Under the pieces are notes generated by a model. The model made no database searches, had not been told where the DNA came from, and was given only the letters and a program-made list of their open reading frames with translations. From positions 1 to 21,579 of IMG/VR virus record IMGVR_UViG_3300036760_001479: a stretch of 21,579 bases of DNA; one strand, written 5' to 3'. Position numbers and translations under genes: made by a program. Positions 6,961 to 13,954 of the stretch are shown in pieces (position 1 is the stretch's first letter; each line of letters starts with the position of its first letter). The stretch is from a virus.

Positions 6961-7992
6961 ATGAAAAAACTCATCGCAATGATCCCGTTATTGAGCGCCC
7001 TGTGCGCCGCCGTTATGTTCATCCTCGCGGCATTCGCCGCCATCCCCGCCCCGAACCATCCGGCGGCCCTGCCGCTCCTGCTGGGGCTGACCGTCAACGC
7101 GGCCACACTGCAGGGGATGATGATAAACTTCCGCACCCTTTTCAACGAGGCGCTTTCCGCCGCCCCTTCGTTTTGGGAACAGGTGGCCATGCTTGCCCCC
7201 TCCACCACGTCGGAGGCCGATTACAAATGGCTCGGCGAATTCCCCGGCATGAGGGAATGGCTCGGCGAAAAACAGGTGAAAAACCTCGAAGCGTACAGCT
7301 ATGTGATTAAAAACAGGGATTTCGAGTCCACGATAGCGGTGGACCGCAACGATATCGAAGACGACCAGTTCGGGTTGTACGCCCCCCGTGTGCAGGGAGC
7401 CGGTCGTGCCGCCAAGGTATGGCCCGACACGCTGGTATTCGCGCTTTTGGCGTCCGGTTTCACGGCGAAATGCTTTGACGGCCAGCCGTTCTTCGCCGCG
7501 GCGCACAAGTTCGGCGACGCGGCGGCGTTCAGCAACAAGGGAACGGCAAAACTCACCATCGCCACGCAGGCGGCGGCAATGGCCAGCTACGGCGCGGCCC
7601 GCGTGGCGCTTATGTCGATGGTGGACGACCGGGGAACGCCGCTTGGCATCACGCCGGATACCCTGGTGGTATCCCCGACCTACGCCGACGTCGCCAACGC
7701 GCTGATGAACACCGACCGGCTGGAGGACGGCAAACCGAACCTCTACAAGGGATCCGCGAAGGTTCTGGTAGTCCCGTACCTGCAGGGGGCGGCGTGGTAC
7801 CTGCTCTGCACCGACTTCCCGGTAAAGCCGCTCATCTTCCAGCAGAGGAAGGCCCCGGTGTTTTTGGCCCACACCGACCCCAACTCCGACAGGGTGTTTT
7901 TGCAGAAAAAATACCTGTTTGGCGCGGAAGCGCGCGGCAACGCCGGGTTCGGCCTGCCCCAGCTCGCCTACGGGTCGGACGGATCGGTTTAA
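6961..7992 (+). CDS. T: Major capsid protein, Mu T (gp34)-like, with hydrophobic N-terminal extension
   Basis: From about residue 45 the 343-residue protein follows Mu gpT: NFRTLFNEAL, then YKWLGEFPGMREWLGEKQVKN, FESTIAVDRNDIEDDQFGLYAP, FDGQPFFAAAHKFGDAAAF, VKPLIFQQRKAP and FLFGAEARGNAGFG-like ends (here YLFGAEARGNAGFG). It forms the icosahedral shell. The odd part is residues 1-45: MKKLIAMIPLL followed by two hydrophobic runs, resembling a signal peptide or membrane anchor, which Mu gpT lacks. The ATG at 6961 has AGGAAGG at 6945-6951, about 9 bp upstream, so the extension appears translated. The ATGATG at residues 52-53 lacks a comparable ribosome site. The prohead protease may remove the extension. 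A strong palindrome follows the stop. Confidence 0.92.
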   Translation: MKKLIAMIPLLSALCAAVMFILAAFAAIPAPNHPAALPLLLGLTVNAATLQGMMINFRTLFNEALSAAPSFWEQVAMLAPSTTSEADYKWLGEFPGMREWLGEKQVKNLEAYSYVIKNRDFESTIAVDRNDIEDDQFGLYAPRVQGAGRAAKVWPDTLVFALLASGFTAKCFDGQPFFAAAHKFGDAAAFSNKGTAKLTIATQAAAMASYGAARVALMSMVDDRGTPLGITPDTLVVSPTYADVANALMNTDRLEDGKPNLYKGSAKVLVVPYLQGAAWYLLCTDFPVKPLIFQQRKAPVFLAHTDPNSDRVFLQKKYLFGAEARGNAGFGLPQLAYGSDGSV

Positions 7993-8003
7993 CGGATAAC
8001 GGT

Positions 8004-8033
8004 TTCCCTTGTCCCCGCGCGGGGACAAGGGAA
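8004..8033 (+). terminator. 30-bp perfect palindrome after the major capsid gene
   Basis: TTCCCTTGTCCCC (8004-8016) pairs with GGGGACAAGGGAA (8021-8033) around a self-complementary GCGC. No T-run follows, and the downstream genes share the same orientation with a ribosome site 10 bp later. It may therefore act as a processing or stabilising hairpin for the abundant capsid transcript, or as a leaky terminator, rather than a full stop. Confidence 0.55.
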
Positions 8034-8051
8034 GCAAATCAAGGAGGAACC

Positions 8052-8384
8052 ATGCCCATAACGATTACATCAAGGTTCGACGGCTACCGGTTGTGCGGCC
8101 GCGAGCATCCGCTCGGCGCGAGGGAATATCCGGACGGGTACTTTACCGCCGAAGAGTTGGAGCGGTTAAAAGCCGAACCCCTTCTGACGGTTGAGAGCAT
8201 CGCAGACGGCGCTGGCGGCAATCCGCCCGCCTCCCGCGAAACCCGCGCGGCGGAACTGGCCGCGATGGACTACGCCACACTGTGCGAGCTGGCAAAAACA
8301 TACGGCCTGCCCGGCGCCGGGGTGAAGCGCGGCGTTGTGGAAACGAATATCCTCACCGCCGAGTTCCCGGAGGGAAAAGAGTAG
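8052..8384 (+). CDS. Mu gp35-like protein (HI1506-related)
   Basis: The 110-residue protein opens with MPITITSRFDGYRLCGREHPLG, the pattern of Mu gp35 / HI1506-related proteins found just after the capsid gene. It continues with YPDGYFTAEELERLKAEPLL. The C-terminal part (about residues 68-105, MDYATLCELAKTYGLPGAG) looks like a small SAP/LEM-type helical fold. The ATG at 8052 has AGGAGG 5 bp upstream, so this start is preferred to in-frame sites further upstream that would run through the palindrome. It probably works in head completion or as a head surface protein; no activity is known. Confidence 0.75.
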   Translation: MPITITSRFDGYRLCGREHPLGAREYPDGYFTAEELERLKAEPLLTVESIADGAGGNPPASRETRAAELAAMDYATLCELAKTYGLPGAGVKRGVVETNILTAEFPEGKE

Positions 8385-8387
8385 CCC

Positions 8388-8813
8388 ATGTACTGCGCGA
8401 AGGCCGACCTGACGTCCATCCTGACGGCGGAGCGTCTCATCGAGATGACCGACGACGCCGGAACCGGCGTGGCCGACGACGCGGTGATAAGCCGCGCCAT
8501 CGGCAAGGCGTCCGGCGAAATAGACGCCTATTGCGGACAGCGGTATGCCCTGCCGCTTACCCCCGTGCCGGACGTGGCGCGCGACTACTGCGCCGACATG
8601 GCGGCCTACCACCTGTTCGCGCGGCGGATGGGCGCGCCGGAGGAATGGAAAAACCGGTACGACCGCGCGGTCTCGTTTTTCAAGGACGTGGCGTCGGAAA
8701 AAGCCAACCTCCCATCGGTGGCGGGAGTATCGCCCGCGCCGCAAGCGGGCGGCACGGTGCGGGTCGTCGGCCCGGCGCGCGTTTTCGACCGCGACACTTT
8801 GGGAGGGCTTTGA
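8388..8813 (+). CDS. Head-tail connector protein, Mu gp36-like (DUF1320)
   Basis: The 141-residue product fits the DUF1320 family (Mu gp36/J). It has the N-terminal helix MYCAKADLTSILTAERLIEMTDD, then AISRAIGKAS-type helices (here VISRAIGKASGEIDAYCGQRYALPL, residues 27-51). Next come a DYCADMAAYHLFARR segment (64-78) and a basic YDRAVSFFKDV. These helical adaptors form the ring below the portal. The gene follows gp35-like by 3 bp, and its TGA overlaps the next ATG (TGATG, 8811-8815). Confidence 0.85.
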   Translation: MYCAKADLTSILTAERLIEMTDDAGTGVADDAVISRAIGKASGEIDAYCGQRYALPLTPVPDVARDYCADMAAYHLFARRMGAPEEWKNRYDRAVSFFKDVASEKANLPSVAGVSPAPQAGGTVRVVGPARVFDRDTLGGL

Positions 8814-9403
8814 TGTTTTACGGGATTGAAACCGCGATGATCGCCCGGATAAAAAACTCCGCGCTTGGGGCATACATCAAAAAACTCGACACGCGCGACA
8901 AGGCCGACGTGGATTTGGCGAAGGGGATTATCAACTCCACGGTCCTGCCCGCGGTGTATCTGGGATTTCTCGGCGGCGATGCAACCCGCGTGGCGCAATC
9001 GTACCGGCAAACCGCCCGCTGGTCGCTCTACGTCATGACGTCCAGCCTCTACTCGTCGCAGGTGGCGAAGGAAAAACCCGTTGTGGGGGCCTACGCGATC
9101 CTGAAGGGCCTGCAAACGCTGTTTACGAACCACACGCTGGGGCTTGCCATCACGCCGCTTGTTCTGGGCGGTGTGGAACCGGTTGCGCTGGACGATGAGT
9201 TCCGCACCCTGGGGATGGTCTGCTACTCCGTCACGTTTGCCACCAGCTTCATCGTCGAGGCGGCGAACGCCGACGGATCGGGGCGCGGCGCGGCGACGGA
9301 GGACGAAATTGAAAAGGCGCTGGTGGAGATCATCGCCAAATATGCGTTTGAACCGGGCGCGAATTTCACCGCGCCCGTGGCAACGGACACCCTTAAACCG
9401 TAA
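8813..9403 (+). CDS. Mu gp37-like protein (DUF1834), head-tail joining
   Basis: The 196-residue protein matches Mu gp37 (DUF1834). It has an N-terminal MFYGIETAMIARIK helix, a central AYAILKGLQTLFTNHTLGLAITPLVLGGVEPVALDDE region (about residues 86-122), and a strand pattern FRTLGMVCYSVTFATSF. It is thought to belong to the tail terminator/joining complex. The ATG at 8813 overlaps the preceding TGA and is chosen over upstream in-frame sites that would run through the gp36-like gene. The C-terminal 25 residues are polar and probably flexible. Confidence 0.8.
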   Translation: MFYGIETAMIARIKNSALGAYIKKLDTRDKADVDLAKGIINSTVLPAVYLGFLGGDATRVAQSYRQTARWSLYVMTSSLYSSQVAKEKPVVGAYAILKGLQTLFTNHTLGLAITPLVLGGVEPVALDDEFRTLGMVCYSVTFATSFIVEAANADGSGRGAATEDEIEKALVEIIAKYAFEPGANFTAPVATDTLKP

Positions 9404-9427
9404 CAACCCTTTTTGGAGGACATAAAG

Positions 9428-9610
9428 ATGCTGGTAAAAGCGAGTGCGGGGTTGGAGGTTTCCATCGAAGGGAACCCCCGCGAATACATAACCGATGCCC
9501 CAGCGGTGGAAGTGGCGGACACACCCTACCACCGTCGGCTGATCGCGGACGGCAGCCTGGTGGAAGCCGTCCCGCCAAAAACACAGAAAACGGGAGGTAA
9601 CGGCAAATGA
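9428..9610 (+). CDS. Mu gp38-like small protein (DUF2635)
   Basis: A 60-residue protein beginning MLVKASAGLEVSIEG, with YHRRLIADGSLVEAVPP near the middle. This is the signature of DUF2635 proteins, which sit directly before the tail sheath gene in Mu-like phages. The ATG at 9428 is preferred to a TTG at 9413 because GGAGG (9415-9419) lies 8 bp upstream of it, and the TTG start would place that site inside the gene. Its TGA overlaps the sheath ATG. Function unknown. Confidence 0.8.
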   Translation: MLVKASAGLEVSIEGNPREYITDAPAVEVADTPYHRRLIADGSLVEAVPPKTQKTGGNGK

Positions 9611-11031
9611 TAAACATTTCATCCATCCCCGGCAGTATCCGTAAGCCGGGAGCGTATATCGATTTCGACACGTCGGCCGCCAACCGCGGCGTCCCGGCCA
9701 ACAAACAGAGGATGCTCATCATCGCGCAACGGCTCGCCGCCGGAACCGTGTCCGCCGGTGTGCCGACGCAGGTGTTCAGCGACGAAGAAGCGGCAACCTT
9801 TTTCGGGCGCGGGAGCCAGTGCCATATTATGGCGCGCGCCGCGTTCCGCGCAAACCTGTATTGCGACCTGACCATCTGCGCCCTGGACGATAACGGCGCG
9901 GGCGTTGCCGCAACCGGCACGGTGACAATGACCGGCCCGGCCACCGCCGCCGGTGTGCTCACCCTCTTCGTCGGCGACGTGAAGGTGGAAGCGTCCGTGG
10001 CCAGCGGCGACACCGCCACGGCCATCGCGGCCAGCCTGAATTCTGTGCTGGGCAAACTGCCGAACCTGCCGGTTACCGCCACGTCCGCCCTCGGCGTAGT
10101 GACGCTCACCGCGCGGAACAAAGGTACCTGCGGCAACGCCATAGGGTTGGGCTATGAGTTGACAAACGCCGCGGGAGTTGCCGTGGCGCTGTCGGCGATG
10201 GCAAACGGCTCTGCCGACCCCTTGCTGGACCCGGCCGTTGCGGCCGTTTCACCCGTCCGGTTCCACAACGTCGCGGTGCCGTACACCGGCACAACCGAAC
10301 TGACGGCCGTGCGGGATTACCTCGCCGCGGTATCCGGCCCGATCGAGCAAAAACCCGGCGCCGCATTCGTCGCAATGACCGGATCGCTCGCCTCTTCCAC
10401 CACGCTATCAGCCGCGCTCAACGCCGCGCGCGTCATGCCCTCGTACCTGCGGTATGGCGCGACGAAGCGCAAAACAATCCCGTGGGAAATCGCGGCCCGC
10501 ATCGCGGCGCGGTTCAATTGGATCGAAGACCCGGCACACCCGATGGACTATGAGGAACTGCACGAAGTTTCCGCGCCGGATGTGGCCGAGCGGCTTACCC
10601 GCGCGGAACAGGAATCGCTTCTGTGGAACGGCGTGACGCCGCTTGCCGTGGGGCCGGGCGACACGGTGCAGATCGTCCGGGCCATCAGCAGTTACACAAA
10701 AAACGGCGCCGGGGTGGACGACCCGTCGCTCCTCGACGTCACCACCATCCGGTGTCTCGACTACACCCGCCAGGCGATACGGGACCGCATCCTGCTCCGT
10801 TTCAAGGGGGCGAAACTGGTTGCAAAAACCCCGGCGCGGGTGAAAGACCAAATCCTCGACGTGCTGTACACGCTTGAGGGGATGGAGATCGTCCGCAACG
10901 TGGACGACTGGAAAGGGCAACTCGTGGTGGAAGAGGACGCCAGAGTGGCGGGACGCATAAACGCGAAGATACCGGCGCAAATCGTGCAAGGCTTGCACGT
11001 CTTCGCGGCGGTAATCGAACTGCACATTTAA
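9607..11031 (+). CDS. L: Contractile tail sheath protein, Mu L (gp39)-like
   Basis: The 474-residue product is a Mu-type sheath protein. It opens with SIPGSIRKPGAYIDFDTSAAN (residues 5-25), then KQRMLIIAQ and an AATFFGRGSQCHIMARAAF region (59-77). The middle is a variable surface domain. The conserved C-terminal core holds VTTIRCLDYTRQAIRDRILLRF (about 379-400), followed by DVLYTLEGMEIVRNVDDWK. The C-terminal part forms the contractile lattice around the tube. The start overlaps the stop of the previous gene (ATGA). The tube gene follows 12 bp after its stop. Confidence 0.93.
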   Translation: MINISSIPGSIRKPGAYIDFDTSAANRGVPANKQRMLIIAQRLAAGTVSAGVPTQVFSDEEAATFFGRGSQCHIMARAAFRANLYCDLTICALDDNGAGVAATGTVTMTGPATAAGVLTLFVGDVKVEASVASGDTATAIAASLNSVLGKLPNLPVTATSALGVVTLTARNKGTCGNAIGLGYELTNAAGVAVALSAMANGSADPLLDPAVAAVSPVRFHNVAVPYTGTTELTAVRDYLAAVSGPIEQKPGAAFVAMTGSLASSTTLSAALNAARVMPSYLRYGATKRKTIPWEIAARIAARFNWIEDPAHPMDYEELHEVSAPDVAERLTRAEQESLLWNGVTPLAVGPGDTVQIVRAISSYTKNGAGVDDPSLLDVTTIRCLDYTRQAIRDRILLRFKGAKLVAKTPARVKDQILDVLYTLEGMEIVRNVDDWKGQLVVEEDARVAGRINAKIPAQIVQGLHVFAAVIELHI

Positions 11032-11043
11032 CGGGAGAAACCG

Positions 11044-11400
11044 ATGAAAGAGTACCTCAGCAAAATACGGCTGGAAGTGAACGGCAAGGAGGTCACCGAC
11101 TTCCAGAATTTCAAAGAGGGGAAGCGGGAACTGCGCAAGGCGGTAAACCTGATGAACCATACCGGCACCACGCCGGTCACCCCGCGCCTGACGGTCTCGC
11201 TGGACTACGTCATCCCGAAGGGGGAGGCGGAGTTCAATTTCGAGGACGTTGTGAACGGCACCATCACCGTGGATCACAACGACGGCACCCGGATAACCTT
11301 CACCGGCGCGACGTTTTTGGACAGCGGAGAGGCGACGTTCAACGGCGACAAGGAGGCAACCCGCGCCATTAACTTCCATGTCGACGCCAGAAAGGAGTAA
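11044..11400 (+). CDS. M: Tail tube protein, Mu M (gp40)-like
   Basis: The 118-residue protein fits the Mu tail tube family. It contains KIRLEVNGKEVTDFQNFKEGKRELRKAVNLMNHTG (residues 6-40), then a beta-rich part with LTVSLDYVIPKGEAEFNFEDV and ITVDHNDGTRITFTGATFLDSGEA. It would polymerise into the inner tube inside the sheath. GGGAG stands about 5 bp before the ATG. It is directly followed by the tail assembly chaperone gene, the usual order. Confidence 0.9.
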   Translation: MKEYLSKIRLEVNGKEVTDFQNFKEGKRELRKAVNLMNHTGTTPVTPRLTVSLDYVIPKGEAEFNFEDVVNGTITVDHNDGTRITFTGATFLDSGEATFNGDKEATRAINFHVDARKE

Positions 11401-11403
11401 CCC

Positions 11404-11934
11404 ATGAGCGACCTGCTGGCAAAACTGAAAGCATCCCGGAGCGCCACCAAGAAGGTGACTCTGCCGGGAACGGTCGTGGAGTTTGTCCTGCGCGTGGGCA
11501 CCTGCGCCGAACTCCAGTCCGCCACGTTTTCCACGGAAAAACATTTCCGCGAAAAAGGGGTGGACCCGAACAGCATGAGCCTGTCGCACACCTACGGCCA
11601 CGAGGAAACGGTGCAAATACTGGCGCAGGTGGCAATGGCGGCGGTCGGCGGGGAAAAACGGGCGTTCCGCGACGCGGACGAGTGCAGAATCGCGCTCTCC
11701 GACGACCAGCGCGATTACCTCGCGTCCGCCTACAAGGAATTGGAGACGGAGGTCTCGCCGCGACTGGACGGGCTGGACGACGCCGCGATATCGGCGATGG
11801 CCGAAGAGGTAAAAAAAAACCCGGACGGGCCGCTATCGAGCTTTTTAAGCACGTTCACGCTGAAAAGGCTCGCGCGGTATTTGGCCGCCCCGCCGCGGAC
11901 CTCACAAACGGGGAGTGGCTCTACCTCCTCCTGA
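11404..11934 (+). CDS. Tail assembly chaperone, Mu gp41-like (unshifted product)
   Basis: The 176-residue protein is a small, helical, charged protein encoded between tube and tape measure genes, the standard place of tail assembly chaperones. AGGAG stands 6 bp before the ATG. At codons 137-139 the gene runs through nine A's followed by C. Without slippage, translation continues in frame 0 to 11934, ending in a Ser/Thr/Gly-rich tail. With a -1 slip it makes a longer product. These chaperones bind the tape measure during tail assembly and are absent from the finished virion. Confidence 0.8.
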   Translation: MSDLLAKLKASRSATKKVTLPGTVVEFVLRVGTCAELQSATFSTEKHFREKGVDPNSMSLSHTYGHEETVQILAQVAMAAVGGEKRAFRDADECRIALSDDQRDYLASAYKELETEVSPRLDGLDDAAISAMAEEVKKNPDGPLSSFLSTFTLKRLARYLAAPPRTSQTGSGSTSS

Positions 11935-11984
11935 CGGAGAAGGAATTGAGGGACAGAATGAAAAAAGAACAGCGGGAAGAATGA
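11404..11984 (+). CDS. Tail assembly chaperone, -1 frameshift fusion product
   Basis: A -1 slip at A AAA AAC (11814-11820) would join residues 1-139 of the chaperone to 54 residues read from 11820 to 11981, ending at the TGA at 11982-11984, for 193 residues in all. The shifted part (KPGRAAIELFKHVHAEKARAV, then LTNGEWLYLLLTEKELRDRMKK) is well-formed and helical. It contains a GEWLYLL-type motif characteristic of the C-terminal half of such chaperones. The unshifted tail is low in complexity by comparison. Programmed frameshifting in this pair is conserved among tailed phages, including Mu. Confidence 0.75.
11814..11820 (+). promoter_or_regulatory. Slippery heptamer for programmed -1 frameshift
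   Basis: In the zero frame the bases read A AAA AAC, preceded by more A's (11811-11819 are all A). Both the P- and A-site tRNAs can re-pair after slipping back one base. It lies 115 bases before the frame-0 stop at 11932-11934 and directly within the overlap of the two frames. Confidence 0.8.
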
Positions 11985-11993
11985 ACAAAATAA

Positions 11994-12097
11994 GGTGGCG
12001 CGGACAACGGCCTACAGGGCACTTCCGGAGCGGACGGTGGCATTCCATTCCGCTCCTCCTTTCCTGTCCGCGCACGGGCGGGAGTGCCCGTGCCACC
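11994..12097 (+). repeat. MITE/REP-like inverted-repeat element before the tape measure gene
   Basis: The 134-bp gap between the chaperone stop and the tape measure start holds nested palindromes. GCGCGGACA (11998-12006) pairs with TGTCCGCGC (12065-12073), GGAGCGGA (12027-12034) with TCCGCTCC (12049-12056), and GCACGGGC (12072-12079) with GCCCGTGC (12086-12093). The outer ends GGTGGC and GCCACC are also complementary. No ORF is seen inside. Shared words with the portal-gene hairpin at 3445 suggest the same dispersed family. Confidence 0.6.
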
Positions 12098-12118
12098 GGT
12101 CGAAAGGGGGAGTCATAA

Positions 12119-13954
12119 GTGGCGGGTGAAAATTTCAACCTGGGAATTACCTTCAAGGGGGACGCGCGGAATTTCATCGGCGCGACGGCGAAAGCCGAAG
12201 CGGCTGTGGGTGGTTTTGCCCGCACCGCCATCGGCGCGGCGGCGCGCGTGAACAGCGCGTTCCTGTCGCTCGGCAACTCGTGGTTGGCCCAGATCACAGC
12301 CATCACCGTCGGCATCGCCGGGATGGCCGCGCTGAAAGGGATAATCGACGCCGAATACCGGATGACCCGCTTCGGCATCAACGCCGGCATAACGGGGGAA
12401 AAGCTGGCGGAACTGCGCCGCGAAATATCCGCCGCCGCGCTGGCCACCAGCAACTCCACAGGGGAGATCACCACCGGCCTGGAAGAGATGTTGAGACATA
12501 CCGGCGGCAACCTGACAATGGCGCGGGAGCAGATGAAATTGCTCGGCATCGTCGCCTCCGCAACCGGCGCATCCACGGGACAGGTGGGGCTGGTGGCCGC
12601 CGACATGCTGACCAAAATGAACATCCCCGCCAAAGACCTGCTCAACACATTCGACGGCCTGCATGCGCAGGGGAAAATGGGAGGTTTTTACCTCTCGGAT
12701 TTCGCCGCCAACTCATCCGAGCTGATGCAGGCGGCCATAGATTTCGGGGTGAAGGGCGAAGCGCAACTCCTCCATTTCAACGCGCTGTTGCAACTCTCGG
12801 CGAAGGGGAAATCAAACCCCGCGGAGATAGCCAACTCCTTCGCTATGGCGTTGGGCATGATCAAGGAAAAATCGGAGAATGGAAAAATCGGAAACATCAA
12901 CCTGTACGACAAAAAAAAGTCCGTAGCGTCGCGCCGGCGGGTTTTTCGCGACGTCGATAAGATAATCGAGGATCTCATCGTTGCGGCTAAAGGCGACGAG
13001 ACGGTGCTCCAAAAGTTTTTCGGGCCCCGTGCCGTAAAAGCAATTTCCCCAATAGCCGAATCCTACCGGAAATACGGCGATTTTCGGGAACTGGAGAAGT
13101 TAAACAAAGTGACGTCCGATGGGACGGAAATCCTGCGCGACTTCAACACGGTGCAGGGAACCACGAAAGACCAGCTTAAAGATCTCGGACATTTGGCATC
13201 TGAAATCGCAAAAGAAAATATGGCTGGGCCATTCACGACGCTGAAATATGCGCTCGATATGCTCCAGGAGCATCCGGTTGTGGCCAAGGGGGGCATCTAT
13301 GCGTTGCTCGGCCTTGGCGGCGCGGTCGGCGCAAGCGTGATCGCCAACAAAATTAAAGACGTATTTGGCGGCAAGACGGCGGGCGGCATCGGCGGGGAAC
13401 TGGCAAAAAACCTCGGTATACAGAAAGTTTTCGTCACCAACTGGCCGAACGGCATGATGGGATCGGGTGATTTTTCCTCTTATAAACCGGGCGACGTTCC
13501 CGGCGCAGACGCCACGCCGCCGCCGTGGTGGAACAAAAGTTGGAACCTGCCCGGCAAGATGGGAACCGCCGCGAAGATGGGAGCGGGGATATCATTCGGC
13601 CTGCCGATTATCGCGGGCATGATCGCGGCAGGAACGCTCTATGACGTGGATAAGACCACACAAACCAATATCGAAAGCACAAAAAACACCGCGTCCGCCC
13701 ACGAGGCATTTGCCCTGGCCGCGATCAACAAACAACAGGGCACACATTATGGCACTCAAGCGGAGGCGATGGCACGTCTCCAACACGGCAACCGCCAGCG
13801 CCGCTCCGCCGATGATTATCGGGACGCTGTCACCCACCCCGCCGTGCGCAACGACATATCCATCTCCGTCCACGTCGACAAGGATGGCAACAGCCGGGCC
13901 ATCACCACCGGAAAAAACACCATCACCCGCGTCCATAATCCGGGGGCGTTCTGA
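12119..13954 (+). CDS. Tail tape measure protein, Mu gp42-like
   Basis: The 611-residue protein follows the chaperones, as tape measures do. It has the TP901-type core: ALKGIIDAEYRMTRFGINAGITGEKLAELRREI (about residues 71-103), ALATSNSTGEITTGLEEMLRHTGG (107-130) and TGQVGLVAADMLTKMNI. Hydrophobic stretches are at about 57-75, 390-410 (IYALLGLGGAVGASVIA) and 488-508 (GISFGLPIIAGMIAAGTLY), which may contact the inner membrane at DNA entry. The start is a GTG at 12119 with GGGGGAG about 6 bp upstream; no ATG is available nearby. It sets tail length and, with this size, would give a tail of about Mu length. The last bases overlap the start of the N-like gene. Confidence 0.88.
   Translation: MAGENFNLGITFKGDARNFIGATAKAEAAVGGFARTAIGAAARVNSAFLSLGNSWLAQITAITVGIAGMAALKGIIDAEYRMTRFGINAGITGEKLAELRREISAAALATSNSTGEITTGLEEMLRHTGGNLTMAREQMKLLGIVASATGASTGQVGLVAADMLTKMNIPAKDLLNTFDGLHAQGKMGGFYLSDFAANSSELMQAAIDFGVKGEAQLLHFNALLQLSAKGKSNPAEIANSFAMALGMIKEKSENGKIGNINLYDKKKSVASRRRVFRDVDKIIEDLIVAAKGDETVLQKFFGPRAVKAISPIAESYRKYGDFRELEKLNKVTSDGTEILRDFNTVQGTTKDQLKDLGHLASEIAKENMAGPFTTLKYALDMLQEHPVVAKGGIYALLGLGGAVGASVIANKIKDVFGGKTAGGIGGELAKNLGIQKVFVTNWPNGMMGSGDFSSYKPGDVPGADATPPPWWNKSWNLPGKMGTAAKMGAGISFGLPIIAGMIAAGTLYDVDKTTQTNIESTKNTASAHEAFALAAINKQQGTHYGTQAEAMARLQHGNRQRRSADDYRDAVTHPAVRNDISISVHVDKDGNSRAITTGKNTITRVHNPGAF

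Noticed and set aside
6988-8037. Minus-strand open frame of 349 codons opposite the capsid gene
   Set aside because: It runs through the capsid gene and the palindrome, with no ribosome site or family resemblance.
8282-8812. Upstream in-frame extension of the gp37-like gene
   Set aside because: It would run through the whole gp36-like gene in another frame; the ATG at 8813 overlaps the previous stop and fits the family length.
11682-11984. Second chaperone frame as an independent gene with its own start
   Set aside because: Its first part overlaps the first chaperone frame and is Arg/Gly-rich nonsense before the slippery site; only the part after 11820 looks like real protein, which fits a frameshift product.
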